From Comamonadaceae bacterium (GTDB lineage: Bacteria > Pseudomonadota > Gammaproteobacteria > Burkholderiales > Burkholderiaceae_C), in assembly GCA_947445115.1 (NCBI GenBank), contig CANFCG010000020.1, positions 1 through 40,121 on the forward strand: a stretch of DNA of 40,121 nt, read 5' to 3'. Under the pieces are notes generated by a model, which searched no databases, was not told where the DNA came from, and saw nothing but the letters and a program-made list of their open reading frames with translations. The translations under genes and the position numbers were made by a program. Below are positions 1 through 8,947 of this stretch, in pieces (position 1 is the stretch's first letter; each line of letters begins with the position of its first letter).

Positions 1-1098
1 CAAGGTATCGTCCACGTGATGGGGCCTGAACAAGGCGCAACCTTGCCGGGCATGACGGTTGTGTGCGGCGACTCGCACACCAGTACGCACGGGGCTTTCG
101 GGGCACTGGCGCATGGCATTGGCACCAGCGAAGTCGAGCACGTGATGGCGACACAAACGCTCTTGCAAAAGAAACAAAAGAATATGCTCATCCGCGTGGA
201 AGGCCAAGTCCAGCGCGGCGTGACGGCTAAAGACATCGTTCTGGCGATCATCGGAAAAATCGGCACGGCTGGCGGTACGGGCTACACGATTGAATTTGCA
301 GGCAGTGCCATCCGCACCCTCAGCATGGAAGGCCGCATGACGGTCTGCAATATGGCGATTGAAGCGGGCGCACGCGCTGGCCTCGTTGCGGTTGACGAAA
401 AAACAATCGAATACGTTCGTGGTCGCCCGATGGCGCCGACGGGTGTGGTGTTTGATCAAGCAGCGTCTTACTGGCGCACCTTGCATTCAGACGCTGGCGC
501 GAAGTTTGACACGGCGGTCGATTTGGATGCCACCCAAATCGTGCCGCAAGTCACATGGGGCAACTCACCCGAAATGGTGCTGGGTATCGACGGCAACGTG
601 CCTGATCCAGACAAAGAGCGTGATGAGTCGAAGCGTGCAGCCATCGAGCGAGCGCTTGCTTACATGGGCCTCACCCCCGGTAAAGCGATGGACGACATCA
701 GCATTGACAAGGTTTTTATTGGTAGCTGCACCAATAGCCGCATAGAAGACATGCGCGAAGCGGCTAGCGTCGTTAAGAAGCTGGGGCAGAAAGTCGCCAA
801 AAACGTGCGTCTTGCTTTGGTTGTTCCAGGTTCAGGCTTAGTGAAGGCACAAGCCGAACGCGAAGGCTTGCATGAGATTTTTAAAGCCGCAGGCTTTGAG
901 TGGCGAGAACCGGGTTGCTCGATGTGCCTAGCCATGAATGCCGACAAGCTAGAGCCCGAGGAGCGCTGTGCCTCTACCAGCAACCGTAACTTCGAAGGTC
1001 GCCAAGGCGCGGGCGGCCGCACACATTTGGTGAGCCCAGCCATGGCGGCGGCGGCGGCTATCTACGGTCACTTTGTTGACGTGCGTAAGTTCATTTAA
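1..1098 (+). CDS. leuC: 3-isopropylmalate dehydratase large subunit (5' partial)
   Basis: Large subunit of isopropylmalate isomerase, which interconverts 2- and 3-isopropylmalate in cytosolic leucine biosynthesis together with LeuD. The reading frame is open from base 1, so the start lies outside the window; about 366 codons are present, and family members are near 470 residues, so roughly the first 100 are missing. The aconitase-fold signature [20 protein letters not shown] is near the start of the visible part. The [4Fe-4S] cysteines are in FIGSCTNSR and [10 protein letters not shown]. The gene is followed after 17 bases by an entericidin-like gene and then by leuD, an order common in Burkholderiales. 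Product is certain; only the start is unseen. Confidence 0.97.
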   Translation, partial: QGIVHVMGPEQGATLPGMTVVCGDSHTSTHGAFGALAHGIGTSEVEHVMATQTLLQKKQKNMLIRVEGQVQRGVTAKDIVLAIIGKIGTAGGTGYTIEFAGSAIRTLSMEGRMTVCNMAIEAGARAGLVAVDEKTIEYVRGRPMAPTGVVFDQAASYWRTLHSDAGAKFDTAVDLDATQIVPQVTWGNSPEMVLGIDGNVPDPDKERDESKRAAIERALAYMGLTPGKAMDDISIDKVFIGSCTNSRIEDMREAASVVKKLGQKVAKNVRLALVVPGSGLVKAQAEREGLHEIFKAAGFEWREPGCSMCLAMNADKLEPEERCASTSNRNFEGRQGAGGRTHLVSPAMAAAAAIYGHFVDVRKFI

Positions 1099-1115
1099 TT
1101 ACAGAAGGAATCATC

Positions 1116-1235
1116 ATGAAAAAATTAACCACTCTCGTACTTATTCTTTTAACTTTAACGGCGTGCAACACGGTACGCGGCGTCGGTCAAGACGTCCAAA
1201 AAGCCGGCGCCGCTATTGAAAATGCAGTGAAATAA
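1116..1235 (+). CDS. ecnB: Entericidin A/B family small lipoprotein
   Basis: A 39-residue peptide with a hydrophobic signal sequence and lipobox L14-T15-A16-C17, so Cys17 should be lipidated after signal peptidase II cleavage. The mature part, beginning [10 protein letters not shown], closely matches the entericidin family (CNTxRGxGxD in E. coli EcnB). A good Shine-Dalgarno AGAAGGA (1103-1109) lies just upstream of the ATG. It lies between leuC and leuD with 17 and 2 bases of spacing, so it must be co-transcribed with them; this placement is familiar in betaproteobacteria. E. coli EcnA/EcnB act as a small antidote/toxin lipoprotein pair; the role here is unknown, and only one copy is present. 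It is too short for usual ORF cut-offs but well supported by motif, ribosome site and context. Confidence 0.9.
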   Translation: MKKLTTLVLILLTLTACNTVRGVGQDVQKAGAAIENAVK

Positions 1236-1237
1236 CT

Positions 1238-1876
1238 ATGCAAAGATTTAATCTGCTCAAAGGGCTGGTCGCCCCCATGGATAGGGAAAACGTCGATACC
1301 GACGCGATCATTCCTAAGCAATTTTTAAAATCCATTCGTAAAACAGGTTTTGGGCCGCATTTGTTTGATGCCGATCGCTATCTCGACACCGGCTATCCAG
1401 GCATGGATTTATCGACACGAAAACCCAATCCAGATTTTGTGCTGAACCAAGCGCGCTACATAGGTGCATCGATTTTGATTTCGCGCAAAAATTTTGGCTG
1501 TGGTTCAAGTCGTGAGCACGCACCGTGGGCGCTCGATCAATACGGTTTTCGCGCCGTGATTGCGCCTAGCTACGCCGACATCTTTTTTAACAACTGCTTT
1601 AAAAATGGGCTTTTGCCTATCGTTTTACCTGAAGCCGAAGTCGCCAAATTATTTGACGAGGTTCATGCCTTTATTGGGTATCAACTCACGATAGACTTAG
1701 AGCAGCAAATCGTACTAAAACCCGATGGAACGGCTCTGCCTTTTGAAGTCCAGGCATTTAGGAAGTTTTGCTTACTCAATGGCTTGGATGACATTGGCCT
1801 AACTTTGCGGCACACCGACAAGATAAAAGCGTTTGAGTTTGAGCGACTGGCTAAGCAGCCTTGGCTAAGTCTCTAG
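1238..1876 (+). CDS. leuD: 3-isopropylmalate dehydratase small subunit
   Basis: Swivel-domain subunit of isopropylmalate isomerase, partner of LeuC. The 212-residue length is normal for the proteobacterial type. It begins [20 protein letters not shown], the standard N-terminus, followed by [12 protein letters not shown] and the substrate-loop motif [15 protein letters not shown]. The start is 2 bases after the entericidin stop, so translation is probably coupled. leuB does not follow, as it often does in related genomes; a LuxR-type regulator comes next, so the leu transcript probably ends here or runs into it. Confidence 0.97.
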   Translation: MQRFNLLKGLVAPMDRENVDTDAIIPKQFLKSIRKTGFGPHLFDADRYLDTGYPGMDLSTRKPNPDFVLNQARYIGASILISRKNFGCGSSREHAPWALDQYGFRAVIAPSYADIFFNNCFKNGLLPIVLPEAEVAKLFDEVHAFIGYQLTIDLEQQIVLKPDGTALPFEVQAFRKFCLLNGLDDIGLTLRHTDKIKAFEFERLAKQPWLSL

Positions 1877-1949
1877 TAAGAGTTAAGATGTAAAGTCGGT
1901 CGAAATTGTATACAGGCGTGAAAAGATCCTTCACCACAAAAAAACTAAT

Positions 1950-2540
1950 ATGAATATATACTTAATTGACAACCACCCCCTCATTCGCGAAGCCATTGGG
2001 ATTCAAATTCGGAGGCTATTGCCTTCTGCGAAGATTTTCGAGGCTGGCAGTTTGGCCGAATTTGCAAAAATCAGTGCCACCAAAGGAGCGCCCGAGTTAA
2101 TCGTGACCGAGCTTAATTTGCCAGACTCATCGGGTCTCTCCAGTATCACGCAGTTAAAGTCCTTGCACACGTCGTGTCCCCTTATTGTGTTCACATTTGC
2201 GTCTGCGGGCTTGCTTGAAGATGCAGCCATCACAGCGGGCGCTGACATTTTTATAGAAAAAACAGCTTCAATAACCGATATCGCATCCGCTCTGCGTGCG
2301 CTGGTAGCAGCTGACACGGTGCTCGATACACAATCCGGTGATACCACTAAAAAGCTATCTAAACGTCAAAAAGAACTGATGCTGATGCTCAACGAAGGCT
2401 TGAGTAATCGCGACATTGCCGCACGTATGGATATCAGTGAGCACACGGTCAAGGTCCATTTGTGGCGTTTATTCCGTAAATTGAACGTCAATAGCCGCAC
2501 GCAAGCACTGGCTTTTGGCCGAAATAACGGATTAGTTTGA
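1950..2540 (+). CDS. LuxR/NarL-type response regulator with atypical receiver
   Basis: A 196-residue, two-domain regulator: a receiver domain (about 1-120) and a LuxR-type helix-turn-helix (about 134-196, with GLSNRDIAARMDISEHTVKV). The phosphoacceptor position is Glu54 (VTELNLPDSSG) instead of Asp; the paralogue at 13165-13812 has VTDLNVPDSQG at the same place, making the alignment unambiguous. The acidic pair is also reduced, IDNHP with Asn8, while Thr82 and Lys104 of the switch are kept. It therefore probably does not accept phosphate normally, and may be constitutively in an active-like state or controlled some other way. No kinase gene is adjacent. No clear Shine-Dalgarno precedes the ATG. 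Family is secure; target genes are unknown. Confidence 0.9.
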   Translation: MNIYLIDNHPLIREAIGIQIRRLLPSAKIFEAGSLAEFAKISATKGAPELIVTELNLPDSSGLSSITQLKSLHTSCPLIVFTFASAGLLEDAAITAGADIFIEKTASITDIASALRALVAADTVLDTQSGDTTKKLSKRQKELMLMLNEGLSNRDIAARMDISEHTVKVHLWRLFRKLNVNSRTQALAFGRNNGLV

Positions 2541-2556
2541 TTACGGTGGGTCGCTA

Positions 2557-2573
2557 CTTCGATAAAATCGAAG
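2557..2573 (+). promoter_or_regulatory. Perfect hairpin over the glyQ ribosome-binding site
   Basis: CTTCGAT (2557-2563), loop AAA, ATCGAAG (2567-2573): a perfect 7-bp stem ending 4 bases before the glyQ ATG. The probable Shine-Dalgarno, GAAGG (2570-2574), lies in its 3' arm. It has no T-tract, so it is not an ordinary terminator. It might limit glyQ initiation; this is inferred from sequence only. Confidence 0.45.
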
Positions 2574-2577
2574 GCTT

Positions 2578-3534
2578 ATGACCACATCCGCTTCAAAATC
2601 CCCCCTCACATTCCAGCAAATCATCCTCACACTTCAGTCTTATTGGGCTGACAAGGGATGTGCTTTGCTTCAACCCATTGATATGGAAGTAGGCGCCGGG
2701 ACCAGCCACACAGCCACATTTCTACGCGCTCTAGGTCCTGAGCCGTGGAAGGCCGCCTACGTACAGCCTAGCCGACGCCCCAAAGATGGGCGTTACGGGG
2801 AAAACCCCAATCGTTTGCAGCACTACTACCAATATCAAGTGGTTTTGAAGCCAGCGCCAGCCAACATCTTGGATCTGTACCTTGGCTCGCTGGAAGCCCT
2901 CGGATTCGATCTTAAAAAGAACGACATCCGCTTTGTAGAAGATGACTGGGAAAACCCAACGCTAGGCGCATGGGGACTAGGCTGGGAGGTTTGGCTCAAC
3001 GGCATGGAAGTCACCCAGTTCACCTATTTCCAGCAAGTGGGCGGCATTGACTGCAAACCCATCACAGGCGAGATTACGTATGGCCTAGAGCGCCTTGCGA
3101 TGTATTTGCAAGAAGTCGATAACGTCTACAAACTCAAGTGGACTGAAGGCTTGTCGTATGGCGACGTGTACCTACAAAACGAGCAAGAACAATCCGCCTA
3201 CAACTTCGAGCACAGCGATGCGGACTTTTTATTCACTGCATTCACCGCGCACGAGAAGCAAGCCAAGCACTTAATAGAGCAAAAACTCGCGCTACCCGCC
3301 TATGAGCAAGTACTCAAGTGTGGCCATACCTTCAATTTGCTAGACGCACGTGGTGCCATCAGCGTAACCGAACGCGCCGCCTACATTGGCCGCATCCGCA
3401 ATATCTCCCGCGCGGTGGCACAAAGCTACTACGACTCTAGAGCACGACTGGGCTTCCCAATGGCTCGCCACGAGCACGCCGCGCAGGTCCTCGCGCAAAT
3501 TGCTAGCTCGCAAGCAGCTGGAGCGAAAAAATGA
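2578..3534 (+). CDS. glyQ: Glycine--tRNA ligase alpha subunit
   Basis: Catalytic alpha subunit of the alpha2-beta2 bacterial glycyl-tRNA synthetase, a class II enzyme that charges tRNA-Gly in the cytosol. The 318 residues are slightly longer than the E. coli protein (about 303). Hallmarks are [17 protein letters not shown] at the N-terminus, [20 protein letters not shown], then [19 protein letters not shown] and [13 protein letters not shown]. The stop overlaps the glyS start by 4 bases (ATGA), the usual arrangement for equimolar subunits. A hairpin covers its ribosome site. Confidence 0.98.
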   Translation: MTTSASKSPLTFQQIILTLQSYWADKGCALLQPIDMEVGAGTSHTATFLRALGPEPWKAAYVQPSRRPKDGRYGENPNRLQHYYQYQVVLKPAPANILDLYLGSLEALGFDLKKNDIRFVEDDWENPTLGAWGLGWEVWLNGMEVTQFTYFQQVGGIDCKPITGEITYGLERLAMYLQEVDNVYKLKWTEGLSYGDVYLQNEQEQSAYNFEHSDADFLFTAFTAHEKQAKHLIEQKLALPAYEQVLKCGHTFNLLDARGAISVTERAAYIGRIRNISRAVAQSYYDSRARLGFPMARHEHAAQVLAQIASSQAAGAKK

Positions 3535-5708
3535 ACGTCATGAACCAGAATTTATTAGTCGAACTCTTTGTCGAAGAGCTACCACCCAAAGCCCTCAAAA
3601 AACTGGGCGAGTCGTTTTCGCAAACCTTGCTCGCACAGCTACAAAGCTTAGGGCTCGCAAGCGCTGCTAGCCAAGTCACCGCCTACGCAACGCCACGCCG
3701 CTTGGGCGCTCGCATCACCGATGTGGCTGCAAAGGCCGCAGACAAAGCCGTGCAGCAAAAGCTAATGCCAGCGTCAGTGGGTTTGGATGCATCTGGCTCC
3801 GCCACACCCGCGCTTGCCAAAAAATTGCAATCACTAGGCGTTGCTGCCGATGCGGTGGCTACTGCGGTCGCGGGCCTTAAACGTGTCTCAGATGGCAAAG
3901 CTGAAAACTTAGTTTATGAAGCAACTGCCCCAGGAGCCACGTTGGCTGCAGGTTTGCAGCAAGCGCTCACGGAGACGATTGCCAAGCTCCCCATTCCGAA
4001 AGTCATGACCTACCAATTGACAGACGGCTGGACAGATGTCAAATTTGTGCGTCCTGTGCATAGCTTGATTGCCTTGCATGGCACGACGGTTGTGCCAGTG
4101 ACAGCACTGGGCATCACGGCCAGCAACACCACGCAAGGTCATCGCTTTGAAGCTAAGATTCCTCTCATCACGATCAAAGATGCGGACTCCTTTGAGGCAC
4201 AAATGCGCGACGAAGGCGCAGTCATTGCCAGTTACGCCGTACGCCGTGCTAGCATTGCTTCGCAGCTCGCCGCTGCTGCAAGCCTTGCTGGCATTGGCTT
4301 GCAGGCCATCGACGATGAGGCTTTGCTAGACGAAGTGACTTCGCTGGTTGAGCGCCCGAACGTTCTCACTTGCGAATTTGAAAAGGAATTTTTAGATGTC
4401 CCGCAAGAGTGTTTGATTTTGACCATGAAGGCGAATCAAAAATACTTTCCACTGCTGGATGCCAAGGGCAAGCTATCAAACAAGTTCTTGGTGGTTAGCA
4501 ACATCACGCCAAGCGACGCCTCAGCCGTCATCCAAGGCAACGAGCGCGTGGTGCGCCCTCGCCTTGCAGATGCGAAATTCTTCTTTGACCAAGATCGCAA
4601 AAAGACCTTGGAATCACGCGTGGAAGGCCTCGCCAAAGTCGTCTATCACAACAAACTCGGTACGCAAGGTGAGCGCACGGAGCGCGTCACGGCTATTGCT
4701 TTAGCCATCGTGAAGCAGTTGAGCAGCGCAACTCTGCCGTTTACCGTGCAAGCGAAAGACGAGTTTGATGTTCTCGCAAGCAAAGTTGCGCAAGCTGCAC
4801 GCCTAGCCAAAACCGATTTGGTGACCGACATGGTGGGCGAGTTCCCCGAGCTGCAAGGCATTATGGGCGGCTACTACGCACGGCACGATGGGCTGCGCGA
4901 CGGCGTGGCGATTGCGATTGAAGACCACTACAAACCGCGCTTTGCGGGCGATGCGCTGCCGCGCAACCATACGGGTACGGTCGTTGCACTTGCCGACAAG
5001 CTTGAGACGCTGGTCGGTATGTTTGGCATTGGCAATTTACCGACAGGCGACAAAGATCCTTATGCCTTGCGCCGCCATGCACTCGGAGTCACGCGTATGC
5101 TGGTTGAAAAAAATCTAGCGCTAGATTTGAATAGCTTACTCAAGAACGCGTTTTCTTGTTTTGGGAACAAACTGGAAGTCGATACGAATGTGGCTTGCGA
5201 GGCATTGACTACCTTCATCTACGACCGCTTTGCAGGCAGTTTGCGCGAGCAAAACTACAGTGCTCAAGAAGTCGATAGCGTGCTCTCTATGCGCCCTGCG
5301 CGTCTTGGCGACGTGACCAAACGCCTAGAAGCCGTCCGCGCCTTTGCCGCCTTGCCAGAAAGCACCGCCCTCGCAGCCGCCAACAAGCGCGTGGGCAATA
5401 TCTTGAAGAAAGTGGAAGGCACAGTCGCTGCATCCGTCAACCCCTCGCTACTAAAAGAGCAAGCCGAAATTGACTTAAACGCCGCATTGGTACTTGTGCA
5501 GCCCATATCCGACGTGGCTTACGAGCAAGGTGACTATGCTGCTTCGTTGACTGCACTGGCAGGTCTTAAAGCGCCTGTGGATGCTTTCTTTGAGCGTGTG
5601 ATGGTCAACGCGGATGACGCGGCGCTCAAAGCGAATCGCTTGGGATTGCTCGCCACACTCCACGCCGCCATGAACCGCGTGGCGGATTTGTCTAAGTTGG
5701 CTAGCTAA
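3531..5708 (+). CDS. glyS: Glycine--tRNA ligase beta subunit
   Basis: Beta subunit of tetrameric glycyl-tRNA synthetase, which recognises tRNA and supports the alpha subunit. It has 725 residues against about 690 in E. coli. It opens with [18 protein letters not shown] and contains the conserved [10 protein letters not shown], then [14 protein letters not shown] and [13 protein letters not shown], and an HD-type segment with [13 protein letters not shown] and [12 protein letters not shown]. The C-terminal 100 residues resemble a DALR-type anticodon-binding helical domain. The start overlaps glyQ by 4 bases; an in-frame ATG nine bases downstream (3540) is an alternative start. gmhB follows 18 bases after the stop. 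Confidence 0.98.
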   Translation: MNVMNQNLLVELFVEELPPKALKKLGESFSQTLLAQLQSLGLASAASQVTAYATPRRLGARITDVAAKAADKAVQQKLMPASVGLDASGSATPALAKKLQSLGVAADAVATAVAGLKRVSDGKAENLVYEATAPGATLAAGLQQALTETIAKLPIPKVMTYQLTDGWTDVKFVRPVHSLIALHGTTVVPVTALGITASNTTQGHRFEAKIPLITIKDADSFEAQMRDEGAVIASYAVRRASIASQLAAAASLAGIGLQAIDDEALLDEVTSLVERPNVLTCEFEKEFLDVPQECLILTMKANQKYFPLLDAKGKLSNKFLVVSNITPSDASAVIQGNERVVRPRLADAKFFFDQDRKKTLESRVEGLAKVVYHNKLGTQGERTERVTAIALAIVKQLSSATLPFTVQAKDEFDVLASKVAQAARLAKTDLVTDMVGEFPELQGIMGGYYARHDGLRDGVAIAIEDHYKPRFAGDALPRNHTGTVVALADKLETLVGMFGIGNLPTGDKDPYALRRHALGVTRMLVEKNLALDLNSLLKNAFSCFGNKLEVDTNVACEALTTFIYDRFAGSLREQNYSAQEVDSVLSMRPARLGDVTKRLEAVRAFAALPESTALAAANKRVGNILKKVEGTVAASVNPSLLKEQAEIDLNAALVLVQPISDVAYEQGDYAASLTALAGLKAPVDAFFERVMVNADDAALKANRLGLLATLHAAMNRVADLSKLAS

Positions 5709-5726
5709 CGCATCCGCTCAAACAGC

Positions 5727-6284
5727 ATGAAGCTCATCATCCTCGACCGCGACGGCACGATCAATCTAGACCGCGATGATTTCGTGAAATCAGCGGACGA
5801 GTGGGTGCCGCTGCCGAACGCGCTAGAGGCCATCGCCAAGCTCAATCAAGCGGGCTACACGATCGCAGTAGCAACCAACCAATCTGGCATTGGACGAGGT
5901 CTCTACGACATGGCGGCTTTAAACGCCATGCACGACAAAATGCACCGCTTACTGCGCGAAGCAGGCGGACGCGTCGATGCCATCTTCTTTTGCCCGCACA
6001 ACCCTGAGTCCGGCGTGGAGGCTTGCAATTGCCGCAAGCCGCTGCCAGGGTTATTTGAGCAAATCCGTGATCGCTACGGCGTTGATATGACCACCGTGCC
6101 AACCGTTGGCGATACGCTGCGTGACTTGCAAGCGGGCGCGGCTCTGGGCTGCCCCACACATTTGGTGTGCACAGGCAAGAGCCAACTCAAAGTACCAGCC
6201 AACTTGCCAGAAGGCACGCACATTCACGCTGACCTGATGGTGTTTGCCAATTGGCTCATCGCCAGCAGCCAAAAACCGATTTAG
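5727..6284 (+). CDS. gmhB: D-glycero-beta-D-manno-heptose-1,7-bisphosphate 7-phosphatase
   Basis: HAD-superfamily phosphatase in ADP-heptose synthesis for the LPS inner core. The 185-residue protein has the nucleophile motif LDRDGTIN (Asp7 and Asp9), typical GmhB sequence ATNQSGIGRGLY, and the zinc-binding insert with CPHNPESGVEACNCRKP (one His and three Cys). GDTLRDLQAG is the final HAD acidic motif. It follows glyS by 18 bases, and plsC starts 8 bases after its stop, so glyQ-glyS-gmhB-plsC-ygjP are likely one transcript. Related histidinol-phosphatase enzymes share the fold, but the zinc loop and plsC/ygjP context favour GmhB. Confidence 0.94.
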   Translation: MKLIILDRDGTINLDRDDFVKSADEWVPLPNALEAIAKLNQAGYTIAVATNQSGIGRGLYDMAALNAMHDKMHRLLREAGGRVDAIFFCPHNPESGVEACNCRKPLPGLFEQIRDRYGVDMTTVPTVGDTLRDLQAGAALGCPTHLVCTGKSQLKVPANLPEGTHIHADLMVFANWLIASSQKPI

Positions 6285-6292
6285 AACTCCGC

Positions 6293-7039
6293 ATGTTTAA
6301 AACCATTTGCTTTATCCGCTCCGTCCTTTGGCTTGTCTGGACGGCGGCCATCATCATTCCACTCGCGCTGCTCTTGGTACTTTCCGCCCCCTTCTCAGGT
6401 TGGCGCTGGTTGTACCGCATCGCCAACTGGTGGGGGCTGGGAGCTGTGTACGGTATGCGATGGATTTGTGGCGTACAGTGGCGCATCACGGGTATGGACA
6501 ACCTGCCAACCGATGGAAGTAAAACGGTCGTCCTATCCAAACATCAATCCACATGGGAAACCTTGGCATACTTGGCTCTAAGCCCCCAGCCGCTATGCTT
6601 TGTCTACAAAAAGGAGCTTCATTGGATTCCCTTTTTTGGCTGGGCCATTGGCAGCATGAAGATGATTCACATTGACCGCTCACAGCGCGCAACGGCGTTT
6701 AAAAAAGTAGTGGAGCAAGGTCAGCGCGTCATGAAAGAGAACCGCTGGGTCATCATGTTCCCTGAAGGCACACGTATTGCCCGTGGCTTGGCTGGTAGCT
6801 ACAAAACGGGTGGCACACGTTTGGCTTGCGAGACCGGTGCCAACGTCGTGCCCATCGCTGTCTCATCTGCCAAGTGCTGGCCTAAAGGCAGTTTTATTAA
6901 GTATCCAGGCATCGTGGGCATCAGTATCGGCAAACCGATTGCGAGCACGGCTCACACGCCCGATAGCTTGATGCTGGAGGTACAAACTTACATTGAACCA
7001 GAGATGCACCGCTTGGATGCATCGGCTTACAGCAATTAG
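6293..7039 (+). CDS. plsC: 1-acyl-sn-glycerol-3-phosphate acyltransferase
   Basis: Membrane-associated acyltransferase forming phosphatidic acid from lysophosphatidic acid. With the start at the ATG 8 bases after gmhB the protein has 248 residues, beginning MFKTICFIRSVLW, with a hydrophobic segment at about 8-33. A longer in-frame start inside gmhB (6251) is unlikely. Motif I is SKHQSTWETLAY: His84 is followed at the catalytic-acid position by Glu89 rather than the usual Asp (HX4E instead of HX4D), a variant I recall from other betaproteobacteria. Motif III, FPEGTR (156-161), is intact. The ygjP-like gene starts one base after the stop. Confidence 0.94.
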   Translation: MFKTICFIRSVLWLVWTAAIIIPLALLLVLSAPFSGWRWLYRIANWWGLGAVYGMRWICGVQWRITGMDNLPTDGSKTVVLSKHQSTWETLAYLALSPQPLCFVYKKELHWIPFFGWAIGSMKMIHIDRSQRATAFKKVVEQGQRVMKENRWVIMFPEGTRIARGLAGSYKTGGTRLACETGANVVPIAVSSAKCWPKGSFIKYPGIVGISIGKPIASTAHTPDSLMLEVQTYIEPEMHRLDASAYSN

Positions 7040-7040
7040 C

Positions 7041-7829
7041 ATGTTGCGCGGCCTTGTTCAGCAAGCATTCGATTGGGCAATAGGTCTTGAGGCCACACCA
7101 GATAAGGCTCTGCCTGGAGCGGTTGCGCCAAGACTGGAACCTGGGAAACGTGAAATTACGCTACAAGGTCAAACGATTGTTTATCAACTAGAGCGCAGCA
7201 AACGCCGCACGATTGGTTTTATTGTGGGCACGCATGGTCTGGCAATCAGAGCCCCGAGATGGACAACCATTGGCGACATCGAATCAGCCGCCCAAGAAAA
7301 AGCGAATTGGATTTTGAAGAAGCTGCATGAGGTGCAAGATCGGCAAGCACACAGCGTCAAAGCAGCGATGGTGTGGGCGAATGGCGCCAGCATTGACTAC
7401 CTAGGGCAAGCACTCACTTTGCAACTTGATGCAATGATTACTACGATAGATCTTGCGCAACAGCGCGTTTGGATTGCATTGCCAAGCACCGCAAGTGCTG
7501 CTCAGATTCAAGACACCGTGCAGTCCGCCATCCAGCGTGCCGCGTTGTTATTGTTTGAAGAGCGACTCAACCACTACTCGCCGCTGCTCAGCGTGCATTG
7601 GAAGGCACTCAAGCTCAGCAATGCAGGCGGGCGCTGGGGTAGCGCTAAATCGGACGGCACCATTCGCCTCAATTGGCGTCTGATGCACTACCGGTTGCCC
7701 GTGATTGATTACGTCGTAGTGCATGAGCTCAGCCATCTGCGCCACATGGATCACAGCCCACGCTTTTGGGATACGGTGGAGTCCATCATGCCTGATTACG
7801 CCTTGCTTAAAAAAGAATTGAAGCCATAA
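7041..7829 (+). CDS. YgjP-like zinc metallopeptidase (DUF45, M48-related)
   Basis: A 262-residue protein with the zinc-protease signature VVHELSHLRHMDHSP: His228 and His232 as ligands with Glu229 catalytic, preceded by the family-typical GGRWGSAKSDGTIRLNWRL. No signal peptide or membrane segment is evident, so it is probably cytosolic. Its substrate is not known for this family. I chose the ATG at 7041, one base after the plsC stop; a longer frame (6993) lies inside plsC. Last gene of the glyQ-led transcript; a hairpin repeat follows at 7834. Confidence 0.88.
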   Translation: MLRGLVQQAFDWAIGLEATPDKALPGAVAPRLEPGKREITLQGQTIVYQLERSKRRTIGFIVGTHGLAIRAPRWTTIGDIESAAQEKANWILKKLHEVQDRQAHSVKAAMVWANGASIDYLGQALTLQLDAMITTIDLAQQRVWIALPSTASAAQIQDTVQSAIQRAALLLFEERLNHYSPLLSVHWKALKLSNAGGRWGSAKSDGTIRLNWRLMHYRLPVIDYVVVHELSHLRHMDHSPRFWDTVESIMPDYALLKKELKP

Positions 7830-7833
7830 GCCT

Positions 7834-7861
7834 CATGGATTTCCGCCTTCGCGGGAATGAC
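7834..7861 (-). repeat. 28-base hairpin repeat, copy 1
   Basis: On the minus strand this reads as a copy of the GTCATTCCCGCGAAGGCGG type element: an 8-bp stem (7839-7846 with 7851-7858, one G-U pair) and a CTTC loop. A second, inverted copy lies at 8933-8960. It fills the junction between the convergent ygjP-like and rhodanese genes, where it could act as a two-way terminator or 3'-end stabiliser. Similar short palindromes are scattered through many proteobacterial genomes. Confidence 0.75.
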
Positions 7862-7865
7862 TGGG

Positions 7866-8279
7866 CTACGTCTTTTTCGCTTTACGCTCTTCCATGGTTT
7901 CCGTCGGGGCGCCTGCTTCTACCCATGCCGCGTAGCCCCCGTCAATGTGCGCCACATTCGTCATCCCCATATCCTGCAAAGTCTTTGCCGCTAAGGCGCT
8001 GCGCCAACCTGCGCCGCAAAAAAGGATGAACTCTTTGCTCTCGTCCGCCCAAATTTTTTTGTGATACGGCGACTCAGGGTCAACCCAAAACTCCAGCATA
8101 CAGCGCGGTGCATGATAGCTGCCCGTGACCGTGCCAGCGGTTAGTTCGCGCACATCACGAATGTCCACAATTTGCACCTTGGGGTCGCCTAGACGAGCGC
8201 GGACTTCGTCCACCGAATACGTTTTTACTTCCGCCATTGCCTCGTCTACTAAGACTTTAAAACCTTTGGTAATTGCCAT
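7866..8279 (-). CDS. Rhodanese-like domain protein
   Basis: A 137-residue single-domain rhodanese, probably a cytosolic sulfur-transferase. Active-site loop is FCGAGWRSA with Cys88. YSVDEVRARLGDPKVQIVDIRD is the typical beginning of the domain, and GGYAAWVEAGAP the typical end. I chose the ATG at 8279, which has AAGGAA upstream, over a frame start at 8303. It is divergent from the methyltransferase gene (53 bases between starts) and convergent with the ygjP-like gene. The sulfur acceptor is unknown. Confidence 0.9.
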   Translation of the reverse strand: MAITKGFKVLVDEAMAEVKTYSVDEVRARLGDPKVQIVDIRDVRELTAGTVTGSYHAPRCMLEFWVDPESPYHKKIWADESKEFILFCGAGWRSALAAKTLQDMGMTNVAHIDGGYAAWVEAGAPTETMEERKAKKT

Positions 8280-8332
8280 GGTGCATTTCCTTAAAATGAT
8301 CAAATTCCATTATCTAACACGGACACACCATC

Positions 8333-8947
8333 ATGGCTACCCTTGTACTCAAAGCAGGACTCAAACTGAACCTCGGCTGTGGATATAACAAGATGGACGG
8401 CTACATCAACGTCGACTCCGCACCCGCCTGCAAACCCGATGTCGTCTGCGATTTGGAGGAGACGCCCTGGCCTTGGAAAAGGAACTCTGTCTCCGAAGTC
8501 GTCTTATTTCATGCGTTAGAGCATATGGGTGCAACCAGCGAGGGGTTCTTCAAACTGATGCAAGAGCTCTACCGCGTTTGCCGAAATGACGCCATGATCA
8601 AAATTACGGTGCCGCATCCAAGGCACGAAAACTTTATCGGTGATCCGACCCACGTGCGAGCCATCACACCGCAACTCATGACGTTGTTTAGCCTTAAGAA
8701 TTGTGATTTATGGAAAGCGCAAGGCGCATCGAACACACCACTCGCGCACTACTTAAACGTTGATTTTGAAACCGTGCGCGCGGAGGTCAAGCTGGACGAG
8801 CCCTACGCAAGTGCTCTGAATAGCGGTCAAATCAAGTCAGAAGATGCAGTCATGTTGCTACGCGAGCGTAACAACGTGGCGACCGAATTTATGATTGATT
8901 TGAAGGTCATCAAAAAAAACAACCTCCTAACCGCCATTCCCGCGTAG
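8333..8947 (+). CDS. SAM-dependent methyltransferase
   Basis: A 204-residue class I methyltransferase. Motif I is LNLGCGYNKMDGYINVD (12-28), followed by DVVCDLEETPWPW and VVLFHALEHMG, the pattern of the type-11-like proteins often annotated as predicted SAM-dependent methyltransferases. The substrate cannot be deduced. It stands alone on this strand between a divergent rhodanese and a convergent thiolase. Its stop codon TAG (8945-8947) lies in the loop of the second hairpin repeat, so the last residues AIPA are encoded by the repeat, suggesting that the 3' end was changed when the repeat arrived. Confidence 0.82.
   Translation: MATLVLKAGLKLNLGCGYNKMDGYINVDSAPACKPDVVCDLEETPWPWKRNSVSEVVLFHALEHMGATSEGFFKLMQELYRVCRNDAMIKITVPHPRHENFIGDPTHVRAITPQLMTLFSLKNCDLWKAQGASNTPLAHYLNVDFETVRAEVKLDEPYASALNSGQIKSEDAVMLLRERNNVATEFMIDLKVIKKNNLLTAIPA

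Noticed and set aside
1918-1934. Possible terminator after leuD
   Set aside because: Only a 5-bp stem with a 7-base loop and no T-tract follows.
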